From positions 1,431,366 to 1,495,365 of the forward strand of contig NMRA01000022.1 of the NCBI GenBank assembly GCA_002633005.1: a stretch of 64,000 nt of DNA, read 5' to 3'. The stretch is from Phoronis australis. Lineage: Eukaryota; Phoronida; Phoronidae. Below are positions 35,553 through 46,490 of this stretch, piece by piece. Numbering within the stretch: the stretch's first letter is position 1; each line of letters opens with the position of its first letter. Below the pieces are notes generated by a model. The model was not told the origin of the DNA. It was given only the letters and a program-made list of their open reading frames with translations, and ran no database searches. The position numbers were made by a program, and so were the translations under genes.

Positions 35553-35669
35553 CCACATACGTACGAATACTACTGCCATTATCTTATCTCGAATTCATTT
35601 CATCTGGGAATGTCCCAGATGAAATGAATTCGAGATAGGACATCGCAGTAGTATTCCTATGTATGTGTG
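35553..35669. repeat. Foldback with perfect 24-bp stem
   Basis: 35586-35609 and 35613-35636 are perfect inverted copies (ATCTCGAATTCATTTC... ) with a 3-nt loop. Imperfect outer arms reach ACACATACGTACGAATACTACTG on the left and CAGTAGTATTCCTATGTATGTGT on the right. It immediately follows the Penelope fragment. Confidence 0.85.
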
Positions 35670-36509
35670 ATAACTTATTTATTCCATATATATGGCCTCA
35701 TTCGCATCATCTTTGCTACTATTTTGGCCAAAAAGCAACTTCCAAGTATATCACACCTAGAAGTCTTTACTGTGTTGGCACGCTACTTCTGTCCGGCATG
35801 CATGCTAAGTCAACTCATAAATGGTGCTGCTGATCAAGGCCTCATTTCCTTTGATAAATCTGTTTTGTTTACTTGTCAAGATAATTTTAATTTGAAAATG
35901 CCCCAAAGAAGATTCACTAAAATTACTCAAATTAAAGCACATACATACCACTTTCAAAACATTTATGGCAGACAGCTATTTAAGGGCAAATTGTAGTCAC
36001 AGAACCATACACATGCAATTTTTAAAGTCTTAAAATTAGATCATTTTTATGTGTAGCATTTTTACTGATGAATATATTTCATTAACATTGGTATCTATCA
36101 GATTTTTTCCAGACTTTACACTGTTGATGGCGTGTCAAAAGTGACTTTTTTAAAATCTAGGTGGTGATGTTGGTTTCCGGTCACTTGGACCACTGTAGCC
36201 AGTGTTATGTGGCGTCATCTTATCCCCATGGATTATCTCCTCATACAGCCGACGTTTGGAGAGATGTACAAGTGTAAGGTATATGCGGAGTCCAAAGACA
36301 TTCTCATATCAGGACATACAAGTATTGAAACTTTGACGTTCATCTTGGCTCTTCTGTTGTCGATAATATATTAAAAGGCTGGCTTTTTATTCACAAATTT
36401 ATTTTATGATATCGTTTCACTTTTACGGTAAGCTGTACTAAAGTCTTAGTATTTCCACATTTAATTTGGTACATGTATTTAAGTACCATTTCGATGTAAT
36501 TTGTGCCAT
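35670..36509. other. Unassigned region
   Basis: No feature recognised. The open frame at 35667-35996 has no recognisable domain. Confidence 0.35.
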
Positions 36510-36768
36510 GTGTGCACGAAAATCTCAGTACTGACCAATTTTATTATGGACCAATCTCCATTTGAACCAATCTCAGGACAGACGCTATGGTCACCATATC
36601 CAATTACCATGCACCGACTCTAGAGATCTATGGAAATGACAGTGCCTATTATTTAAACATCAGGGCAAGGTCCCGTGATTTATGTGCCCGTTTTCACATT
36701 CAGAAAGTTTGGGAAGATCGCCGACTAGTGGTTAGTTGCTCTTGGGAAACTACATGTAACTTGAATGA

Positions 36769-39690
36769 TGAAATAAATAAGGCAGTTCAAGATTTTAAAA
36801 CCAAAGCCAAACGGGCCACGAGTGAACGCTGGGAGATGTTTTTCAACAACGCTCGAAATGATCGCACTCTTGGGGAGTTTTGGCGCCTCCACAAATGTAT
36901 GAATAAAAGAGAATCTGCCACAACCAACAGGCCCATCAAACTAGCCGACGGAACACTGCTAAAAGCACCCTCCTGCCTATTTAAGCCGATACCTTGAACA
37001 GACTGACCGGAAAAATCTTGAGGAAAGAGTCAAAGTGAAAGACAAAATGCATAGCATCAACAGTGGCACGGCTTGCCCCATCACTTTTACTGTTGAAGAT
37101 ATCAAATCTACACTGTCAAGATCAAAGAACACGGCAGCAGGACCTGATCAAATCGATTACAACATGCTAAGCAGTCTGTCTGACCAGGAGCTACAAGAGT
37201 TGGCCAACATGTACAATGAGCGCCTAAGCATGGGAGAGGTTCATAGTTAGCTTTGCGGTGATACCAAAACCAGGCAAGGATCACACGAAGCTAAATGGTT
37301 ATAGAGTGATCACTATGCAAAATACCGTTGGCAAACTGATGGAGAAAACGGTGGCACAGATCATTGCATACAATCTTGAGGTCTTGAGGGTATTACCTGC
37401 AATTCTTGGTAGCTACAGAAGAGGACAAGATACATGGGCAAACGACGCAATTTTTGCCCAGGACACTTATGGGGCATTTCAGAGGAAGGAGGAAACTATA
37501 GCAGTGGCAATTGATCTTGAGGACGCCTATAACGGGGTATCATACGAAAAACTGATGAACCTGCTGGTCGATTGTCAGCTGGATCTGCATCTCATTAACT
37601 AGGTGGCAAGCGCACTAATGAAACGCACGGTTGCGCTACGACTAGAGCAGTGGGTGTCGAATCCAGATACAATAACTCCTGGGCCCGGTCTCCAATCTTT
37701 TTACTCGAAATGGAACTCGAAATTAGGTTTGGAATTTTCTACTCTACTTTTGGGCGAAATCAAGATACGTGTCTATTATTCTATGCTCGAGTACACAATA
37801 ACTTACGTAGATAATTTATTGCCCTTAGTTCACAGTTTGTAAACCCAATATTAAAGCAATATGTTCGAGTTTGAACTCGAAATTTCGAGTTTTTACTCGA
37901 GTTTGTAGCACAAATATAAGGGTCTTCAAGGGCAAACTTGAACTAGAAACTCCTATGCATAAACTGTAATGTATTCGAGCACAGTCTGATAACCAATTAT
38001 CTTAAGTTCGCACAAAAGGAGTAGAGAAATTGCCAGAAATAGTTTCGAGTTCGTTTCGAGTACAAAGATTAGAGACCGGGCCCTGGACTTCCACAAGGAT
38101 CACCACTGTCACCAGTAATGTACAACATCTGCAAGAGTCGGCTTGTGAATATGACTATATCGGGGGGAAGAATACTAACTTTCGCAGATGATGCTCTTAT
38201 ATATACAGCAGGCACCAACAGAGATGACATGGTTAAGGTTGCAGGAAGGGCTCTGGAGGAGGTCAATGAATGGTGTGATGAATACAATGCAGTTGTGAAC
38301 CCCGCTAAGGCAGCAGCGCTCTGGTGTTCTCTGGATAACCACATATTACGCACAGATCTGACACAAGTGAGAATAGGGAGACAGGAAGTGGAAAGAGTAC
38401 CTAAACTTAAGTACCTGGGGATAACGTTTGACAGAACGCTGAGTTACAAAGAGCATGTGAACCACCTAATTAAGCGATGGGAACATGGACTAGCTGCATT
38501 AAAGACCATGGCTACCTGTAGAGTAGAACAACGACAGCAATTGATTTTCTTCAAGGCGGTAATATTGTCAGTCATTGATTACGGTTTGGGCATCATCACA
38601 GCACCCAAACACAAATGATGAAATTAGAGAGGATACAGAACACTAGGATGCGAATTATCCTTGGATGTACTCAGGACACCCCAATAGCAGCAATGAGATA
38701 CATTCTGGGGCTCTCGAGTGTTGAACAAAGGCACAGACTACCCCAGGTGAAAGCAATGTTCCGGGTGGCTAAAAACGTGAAAGATCCCTTGTATGATCAG
38801 CTGGCTCTACCCAAAGGCACCAGATTAAAGCGTGGCAAATCATGGTTGGAAGCAGCGGGAACCACAGTAGGAAGAGTTTGTGAGCTGGATCCGGTTCGTA
38901 GAGGAGAAGAGTATATGAAGATGGATGACAAAACAACTAGCAGATTCACCAGGGTTGTCATTACTATGGGCTGAGAATGTCGTGAGAGAGCGACTTGTGC
39001 AGTGAAGTTCTCGAGCTGATGTATGAAAATTTTTGTGAGTGAGATGCTGTGGTGTACACTAATGGATCGGTTAAAAGAGGAGAAAGGTCTCTGGATGGGG
39101 CTATGTAGTCAATGTGGATGGCAAAATAGTAGCGGAAAACGGTGAGGCATATAAGCTCACGACATCTAGTATGAAGATGGAGGAGGTTGCTGATGAAAAG
39201 GCACTTGCATGGCTACAGTGAAGCACTCATACCTGCGCAGTTATTTGACAGACTCTCAGAGCATGTTGAAAAAAATGGAAAAGGATGTATCAAACCCGAG
39301 TGGCTGCTGCATTTACAAACCAGTGGACTGAGAAAAGTGGACTTAGATATTCTCCCCTGGGCATGCCGAGGTCGCCGGAAATGAGAAAGCTGACAAGTTA
39401 GCGATGGGAATGCACCAATACAAGGCGCCCTCAGATTGGGAGAGAGTGAGATTCTCGGAGCGCTTAGAGAGGTGGAGCCACAGGAGAATGGGGATGCAAT
39501 TGACATAATGCAGCTGTTTGGATATGAGAGAGGCTGCGGTGTTGATAGCCGGTTGCATGGACTGGCAAGACGACTGTATAATCAGCAGTTGGTTGGAGTG
39601 GTTAGGCAAAGGACCTTGTCTGACTTGATGACGTTGAAAGCCGAGCATCTATGGGTCTGCCCCGAGTGTGACGACGCTGGTTCTGCACCC
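36769..39690 (+). pseudogene. LINE ORF2 remnant: RT and RNase H
   Basis: Order of motifs: pre-RT linker (FWRLHKCMNKRES, 36879-36915); AAGPDQIDYNML (about 37135); VIPKPGKDH and GYRVITMQNTVGKLMEK after a frameshift near 37250; motif A AVAIDLEDAYNGV (about 37504-37540); stop TAG 37600-37602; GLPQGSPLSP split by a MITE; FADD box LTFADDALIYT (about 38178-38210); LKYLGITFDRTLSYKEH; QNTRMRIILGCTQDTP after another shift at 38618; RNase H VVYTNGSVKRGE at about 39050, where the catalytic YTDGS aspartate is asparagine; and a final PGHAEVAGNEKADKLA (about 39360-39405). Multiple stops; inactive. Confidence 0.85.
37683..38081. mobile_element. Foldback MITE nested in the LINE, 5-bp target duplication
   Basis: 399 bp flanked by CCTGG at 37678-37682 and 38082-38086. 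The terminal inverted repeats start GCCCGGTCTC(C/T)AATCTTT and extend as degenerate ACTCGAAA-rich arms toward the centre. Removing the element and one CCTGG restores the LINE GLPQGS box, which fixes the borders. Internal TCGAGT/ACTCGA palindromes are frequent. No coding capacity. Confidence 0.9.
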
Positions 39691-40805
39691 AAGTAATACC
39701 CAAGTAAACTTGAATGACAAGACGTCGCAATTTGAAAGGTATGTAGAACAAACTTTCGGTGAAAACAACTACAGTAGAGTGCCATCTGTCTTAATGAGGG
39801 GTTAGATGCAATCCATAGAGGGCGATATAAGTAAGCCAACGCTGAAACGAACAAGACGACAAATCGAGAGACTCAGCGAACTTAGTCATGTGTCATTAAA
39901 ACGACGCTAGATAAATCTTTGTTTTATACATAACGTCCAATGTGATATTGACTATTTGCCTGAGAGTTGTTTTGCAAAGTTATTTTACCTACGGAGTTGT
40001 TGTAATTCGATACATATTCGAAAAAAAATATTTGGTAAGTCAATTTTAAGCTGAATGGCACATGTAATCAAGCCATCAATAACTCGCTCGACTGTGTAAA
40101 CTGTTTCTGTTTAAGGTATGATCAATAGCTCCACGAGTTAATCTTGACAAACAGACAATCCTCCCTGTGTGAATCCTGTATACCCGGTATACAGGAAATG
40201 TTGGTGAAATGCCATAACTTTATACAAGACAGTATCAATGTGGTAACTTAGTCGTGTAGATTGGACATTAAAAGTGGGTTTGCACATATACTATGTTGAA
40301 AAAGGCTTGGTGCGGGAATAGAGGACAGATATTCCACCATACATAGGAGTGTTTGAAACTCATGAGTTACTGCATAAATCCCTTTCGGTCTGTGTGTTCC
40401 CAGATTGGTATTGGAAACACGTTCCGCATGTGCGTAATGCGCTATTCTCTATTTCATTTTCCAACAAAAAGTTCACTTGTGCATCACATAATCTCTTTAC
40501 ACCTCCAAATAATGATAGGGTTGTGACTTTCGCCAGATGTGTTTGACTGTTAAAATTATTATCATATTATGTTTTGTAGGTAAACAGTGATCAATTACTA
40601 CTTAATGCAGGTCCAGATAATTAAAATGCACTTAAGAACAAAACACAGGCTACGCCTTTGAAACGTATGCATAAAACATTCTGGTGTTTGCTATTGCATT
40701 TAAAGGAATCGATAGAAGTGAGACAGTTATTACGAAAACATTAGAATTCGTTCATACTTGCCGGAGTGTTCTTGATTAATGCACTTTTGCTCAACTCCTC
40801 AAAGA

Positions 40806-41102
40806 ATGACCACTCTCGTTTGGGTTTCAGCGCTTTCTTTGCTTTTTCGAATCATACCCCAGTCTCTGGGATCGGCAATTTTCACAGAATTTGACACGGA
40901 AGCGACGAGTGCAACTGGCTGTCAAGGTAACAGAACGTTCTCAGCAGTTGGCAAGTACACTGAATGTTCACACGTGTGCGCTTTAGAAAAACGTTGCGTC
41001 ACTTTCCTCTTCACCAAAGAAGCCGGTGTATACAATTGTTACACATGTAGTTACTGGAAGGAGGCGTCTTCAAGAACTGGAGAAAATACGCTAGGATGGA
41101 AG
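40806..41102 (+). pseudogene. Copy B exon 1 (signal peptide + PAN-like domain)
   Basis: Counterpart of 11355-11651, with the same length, same donor (AAG|GTGGGT) and same cysteine pattern. It begins MTTLVWVSALSLLF. The exon itself is intact. Differences from copy A cluster in a few residues of the Cys-rich part (e.g. CSHVCALEKRC against CSRECALDNSC). It is called pseudogene because of the stop in exon 3 downstream; a transcript skipping exon 3 could still be translated. Confidence 0.7.
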
Positions 41103-41309
41103 GTGGGTGACATTCATACGCACATGTGTATATTTGTGTAAGTATGCTTGCGTGTGTTTGTGGTTCCATGATGGCGTGTTTGTCTGCATGTGCATATGTG
41201 CATTTGCGTAAACGTATGTCAGTGCGGTTGCACGTGTGCATGAGAATGCAAAACAAACACATGTCATGTCATATTAGATGAATCTACCTTACTTTTGTTC
41301 TTTTTTCAG

Positions 41310-41334
41310 GTATTCCAAGATTGTACCGACGCCG
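41310..41334 (+). pseudogene. Copy B microexon (25 nt)
   Basis: Acceptor TTTTTTCAG, donor CCG|GTGCGT, encoding VFQDCTDAG. Length and phase are preserved relative to 11860-11884. Confidence 0.65.
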
Positions 41335-41871
41335 GTGCGTATATTTCCACCACAGATAATTTCCACAGACAGCATCAACATGAAATTTCCTACCTTAATT
41401 TTTTCTACGCTTTAAAGTACATGCCAATCAATCTCATACACTTTAATCAATCTTCGTTTATCCATTCTGTTCCAAAAAGAGTCAAGGGTATTTTTAGGTG
41501 AAGTTTATAGATATAAGCAAAAGAAAGACAAACAGATACGATGCGTGTCATGAAAAAATACAAAATTTGTCTTTTCTCTCAACCTCCTACCTGTGATGAT
41601 CTGTACATGGTATTAGATCGCTTTTACTCGCATTACCAGAAACAAACTTAATGAATACAAATTTGATACCCATGACGCCATGTATTATTAAAACCCTGCT
41701 CTTTTCATTAAAGGTCGTAGAACTGGCCACGACGGTGCATTATTTACTGCTTTGTGTGAAATAGTTCGTCAGAGAGCTATGTGAAAGTGTTTGTTGGCTG
41801 TAAATGCATAAAACTTGTGGCCACGTTCACGTCAGGTGCAACGGTTCCCTCTGATAAACGCTTCCTTGCAG

Positions 41872-41907
41872 GTACACCATGGCGGGCCTAAGAACTTTTT
41901 AACTACG
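41872..41907 (+). pseudogene. Copy B 36-nt exon with in-frame stop
   Basis: Same length and splice sites as 12536-12571, but the tyrosine codon TAC is TAA at 41889-41891 in the frame inherited from exons 1-2. The exon is phase-symmetric, so exclusion would rescue the frame. TTAA element 1 lies only 16 bp after the donor. Confidence 0.7.
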
Positions 41908-41926
41908 GTCAGTCGTACGACATTAA

Positions 41927-43385
41927 AGGAGAAGGCAGCCTTTTTTCTTGTCATTTTTAGTAAAAATACAGTTCGTTGATTATCCCAGGTATATTTTTCA
42001 GTTAATAACGGCTTCTCGTAATTTAGTAGTGCCTTACTCCGGAAGTGCCATTACATCGCTTTCAAAAATATGGCACACTCCGCCTTATTTGGGTCGTTCA
42101 TGTGAAGAACGCAGCGCTACCCGTCCCCGCAACGTACAAAGCAGGGGAGAATTATCGAGTGTGTTGCACGCCGTCGTATAATTAAAAAGGTATGTACGCG
42201 GAATTGATGATGGTTCCATCAAAACGAGGCCTGAAAAAGGGTGCCATACTGTCGTTGTTCATTTCCGGCAGTGCCTCGTCGCCACCCCCGAGAAGTGCAT
42301 TTTTAAGCAAAAAGCCTCACGAGTTGTGGCCTGTACAGTGACTGGAAGCCATTCATCTACTGTCACCCGTGCCTCCGAACGTACCCCAGAGCGTGCAATT
42401 TCGGGAAGTAGCAGTGATTCGCCTTGTGCTGGTGTTGTCTCCAGCCCAGAGCCTATGAGGAGCTCTGCAGCGATGTTGAGTAGTGGGGCGTAGTGAACAC
42501 AGGCCCAGTTCGACACCCAGCGAGGAGGATAGTTCGCCGTACACTGAGAAGTTCGGTGAGCCAAACTTTGGTAAGTTTATTTTGGAGGTATTTAGAAAGT
42601 GTCAGGTGTGAGGCGAGGGAGTCACACGGCGGGATGTAAGCAGTTTGGTTGCTCATGTCACCATCCAGTGGGTAATCCATTGAGTTTGGCATAGTAGTGC
42701 ATACGTCCCATCACGTCTGTCCTCAGTCTCTGCCTCATCCATCTCATAGCAATCTGTGCGCATTCCGCTTGGCTTCATTAGGGATCAAACACATATCCAT
42801 TCACTCCTTCTTCGCGAACAAAAATCCTCATCACCACTGCTATGAACGATGTCTCCGTTACTTTGTCTGTGATATGGGTCGCCGACTCTAGCCAGTTCCA
42901 AGCTGTTACAACTAACTAACGTAATTGAGCCCACTAAGAACCTACCTTGTCATAGAATACACGTCGATGAGAAGTGGTGACGACAATTTTCGGAAACCAA
43001 CACGAAAACAACAGTGAAATGTCTCCCTCACTCAGGTCACTGTGATATGGATCTACGATTCCATCCATTTTCAGGTTACTAAACAAACGATGCCTAAATT
43101 GAGTTCTCTAACAACATAGTTGGTCAAAGAATACTCGTCGATGAGAAGTGGTGACGACAATTCTAGGAAACCAACACGACAACAAAACTTGAACAGATCC
43201 TCAGAGTTAATTCGAACGCAGAAACAAAATGGCGGGAAATTCTTAACCCCCTAAACGTCACTTCCGGAGTAGGGCACGATTTATCAATAAAATTACGGGA
43301 AGCCGTAAAAAAGGAAACATATGTCTGGGATAATCAACAAACCATATTTATACTAAAAAATGTCATAAAAATGTTGCTTTCTCCT
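41927..43385. mobile_element. TTAA-flanked DNA element 1 with long inverted repeats
   Basis: 1459 bp between TTAA at 41923-41926 and 43386-43389; copy A has the uninterrupted site (TTGA at about 12585). The inverted repeats of about 130 bp begin AGGAGAAGGC and end GCTTTCTCCT, sharing GTTGATTATCCCAG and TTACTCCGGAAGTG-type blocks on both ends. TTAA duplication is typical of piggyBac-type transposons. No transposase was recognised, so this is probably non-autonomous. Confidence 0.85.
42845..43195. repeat. Internal direct duplication in TTAA element 1
   Basis: Two diverged copies of about 175 bp, roughly 42845-43012 and 43016-43192. Both hold the block CGTCGATGAGAAGTGGTGAC followed by GACAATT, then GGAAACCAACACGA. 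Confidence 0.8.
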
Positions 43386-43516
43386 TTAAAATGTACCTAA
43401 TATTTGCAGTCATGTAACGTTTGCTAAGAGCACAATTTTTCACTGGTGTATCGCAAAAACTTATTAGGCGTTATTTTTTGGAACAATGCCTTGTACTTTC
43501 TGTTCAGGTCATTTAA

Positions 43517-44483
43517 ACAGTACAAACCTTGGATTTTTGCACATTTTGAATTACCGGTGGCCACAGACTAAATGTATGACGTAAAATTTAGCTAAACCCA
43601 TGTTTATTTTTTGTAAGTAGCTCGAAATTTTGATTTTTCTTTCAATTTTGCCAATTTTCACATTTCCCGCCATGTGACGTCACGGGTTGAATACAAGAGA
43701 TCAGTGACTAGCATTGAACAATAGCGGAGAGCAGTGAATTTGAAAGCGACGACGATTATGAGCAAGAATTGAATGAATACTATGAAGAAACGTACGGGAA
43801 TGGTGGCCAGGATGAGGAAATGGGGTTGCACGAAAGCGAGAACAAGTTAAGTTTGATGTGCTTCCGGCTGCGTACTTTTCTACTTTGAGCCTTACGAACT
43901 GGATCCTCCCGCGAGAGAAGCGGCCTCGTGCTCGGCGAGTCAACCCAGTCATCCAACAGACGATCCTGAATTAAGAGCCGATGTTTCTGAATGATAAATA
44001 TTGTCCTTTATTGAACCAGGCCTTCATCGTAATATCTCCTGTGACTTGAGTCGAAACACGAGTCCTCAAAGTGGGCAAAACACAAAGTGGCCCCGGACCG
44101 AATCGCTTGGTCCACGATGAGGTCCCACACTCTCGTTCGGCGCACGAAGCGATGCCACTTCTGCGCAACTTTGGTGTCTTTCAGAACACCGAGACTTTCT
44201 CCACCTGGCTGCTGTTGCTGCAGCCTCCGGCAACAGATCTTTTGATCCCTCTACGAACCTTCTCGACGCTAAATGTACTTTGCTTTCACTTCACTCCATA
44301 CACTTTGTCTCTGTTCCGAACAGTATGGCGAACGACTTGGGTTCAACCCATGACGTTGTACATAATTATTATTTTTTCAATTTTTGCGTGTTTCTTTATG
44401 AGCTGTGCACTAAAGGCACTGAAATCAAGTAAGATATGATAATAAAATTTATTTTGAGGTACTAGAGTCATGTTGTGTACACT
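43517..44483. mobile_element. TTAA-flanked DNA element 2
   Basis: 967 bp between TTAA at 43513-43516 and 44484-44487; copy A has a single TTAA at about 12709 at this intron position. The ends are ACAGTACA and TGTACACT, a short imperfect inverted repeat. Inside, 43735-43970 has an acidic plus-strand open segment (SEFESDDDYEQELNEYYEE) and a later EPYELDPPAREA, interrupted by a frame change. This could be a decayed gene fragment carried by the element. No domain was identified with confidence. Confidence 0.7.
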
Positions 44484-44889
44484 TTAAATTTACAATTACG
44501 CTGTCATGAAGACTTACATATACTCCATGAACATTGGGAGTTTTTGATTTTCGATTTTCGTCTGATGCCAGTGATGTTTAAGGGAGTGCGGATTTTGCAA
44601 ACAGGAAAATTTGGCATACAAATTACGTTTTACTACTTCCTAATTTTGGTCTCTATTCCGACCCCCTGTCACACCCAACTCATCCCCCTACTAGTAGAGC
44701 AAAGGAAAAAATTGAGCAAGTAATAGAACGGTGAGCAAAAAGTGTCTTTCAAAGAACAGTTACCAATTTTCAATGAAGGAATTTATGTCTGGAATAAATT
44801 TGACGTACCCATGGTTATGGTATTATTATCCAATTGTGCTGTCATTTTGCCTGAGAATAGATATTTGTCGCATGTTTTCGTGTGTAAAA

Positions 44890-45070
44890 TTGATTGAGGT
44901 ACGTAAGAAGAGGAGTGGCTCACCAATTCGTGATTCTGCGTTACCGTTGGAGCGGTTTAGTCTCATGCTGCAATACTCATGACTCTATCTTATTAAATAG
45001 GCTCATTTTTACCTGTTTACGCAGTTACGTACTTGATGTTCACGAAATAGGAATGCGGAGTTTTTTATGG
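44890..45070 (+). other. Highly conserved intron block (partner 13262-13440)
   Basis: Across about 170 bp copies A and B differ at only about three positions, much less than the sequence on either side. Both keep an open frame ending EVRKKRSG...LMLQYS then TGA, but two of the three changes alter residues. This could be a regulatory element, an alternative 3' exon or a gene-conversion tract. Confidence 0.4.
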
Positions 45071-45530
45071 GGATAATACGATCTGTTTGCAATGTTTATT
45101 GTGAAATATTCAGTAAAATAAATTTACATACCCAGAACGCGCCAAGAGGCGTTGTACCTGGGTTAAATGAATACAAAGGAATCTATATACAATTATTATA
45201 CACAAATACAAAAAAATTTAAAAATCACGATAAGATTACAATGACATATTATTACGCATGCAAATAAATCATTTTCATACACAATAAGCTATTTTACATG
45301 TATACAGTGTTACAGATGCACACAAAGAGATTTAATATTTAAAATATACAATCATAAAATCAAGCAATTCGATAGATATCAATGATTAACAGGAGTTCAA
45401 TTTAATTGGAAAGAACTCAATCAATTTTGCCAAAGAGGTACTGCTTAAGTGGCTGATACTATGTACACACATGGCTAACAGCAAGCTGCTGTAATATCTA
45501 TATGTGTGGTCAATTAAAAATTTACCTGGA

Positions 45531-46490
45531 TCTATTCTCGATTTAGAAACCGCCGTCGTCAGTTGTTGAAACCAAACAGGTTTTTGTAATGATGAAATTA
45601 ATCGATAAAACAGTTTAATGGATCACTTCAGAGATACTTGTAGATGACTGCATCCAATTTAAAGTTCTTGGACTCGAGTTTGGTGAATGAGGTGCTTTAA
45701 ATACAAAGTTAAATCGATTATTTGTATGTGTTACATAGAAATGAATTATGATCTTTCATTCGGGTAAAAAATATCCCCAAACCCGCGTATCGGCCTTGTA
45801 TTTTCTAACAATAATTTCGGAGAATTTGATCGGTATTTCAAGAACTACCGTGGTCTTATAAACACCAACGTTTTTGAAAGTACAAGTTTATTTTGTTGAT
45901 TTGAAAATGAACCTGTTTGCTGAAAAAATTCAACACTGAAAAGTCCTAAAATCTTGTTTATTCCAAACAATTCAAACCCAATCAAAAGTGATAAAAAATG
46001 GCAATAAAATTACTAACAAAACATCAAAGAGATTTCTGAAAATTTGACTACAATCTTAGAACTTCAATAACTTTCCACTCCCTGGATCTATTCTCGATTT
46101 AGAAACCGTTGTCGCCTGGAATTCAAACCACTGCGAGGTTTTTTAACTTTGAGATACATCGCAGAAACAGTTTCGAGGCTCATTAAATAGCTGAATATTC
46201 AGAGTTGATATCGGCCAGTATGGCGAATGAAACAGTCTGAATTAAAAATTAAATCGATTTTTATGTGATACATCGACATGGTCATGATCGTTGGTCCGGG
46301 TTCAAAAATCCCCTCCCCATAACGTGATTGTCGGCCTTGCGTTCAGTAGCTATAATCTCGGAGATTTTAATCGAATCATGCATCTAGAAAACCATGGAGT
46401 TATAACCACCTATTTTTGTGAACTTTTATTTTGTCGATTAAAATGAACTTATTTGTTTAAAAATTCAAAACTGTGAAAACTGATAAACTA
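45531..46490 (+). repeat. Degenerate tandem repeat of about 550 bp, two copies
   Basis: CCTGGATCTATTCTCGATTTAGAAACCG starts at about 45530 and again at about 46082. After each come TCGGCCTTG, a GGAGA(A/T)TTT.ATCG stretch and TTTTGT(T/C)GATT..AAATGAAC. The copies are strongly diverged. It occupies the interval where copy B should have had exon 4. Confidence 0.7.

Larger units (their letters stand above)
36769..39706 (+). mobile_element. 5'-truncated LINE with RNase H, 11-bp target duplication
   Basis: Flanked by AACTTGAATGA at 36758-36768 and 39707-39717. Copy A has a single AACTTGAATGA (10049-10059), so the insertion is exact. The 3' end is a short repeat, CCCAAGTAATACCCAAGTA, without a poly-A. 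The endonuclease is missing; RT, thumb and an RNase H domain are present. RT plus RNase H suggests the I/LOA/R1-type group, but clade assignment needs a tree. Confidence 0.88.
36510..45077 (+). repeat. Segmental duplication unit B (partner 9811-13460)
   Basis: Same order of landmarks as unit A but expanded from about 3.65 kb to 8.6 kb by a LINE (with nested MITE) and two TTAA-flanked elements. Alignment is lost at about 45077, where unit A continues to exon 4. Confidence 0.85.

Noticed and set aside
36587-36768. Start of the open frame before the LINE considered as LINE coding
   Set aside because: This part is duplicated flank shared with 9890-10059; the LINE begins only after the target duplication.
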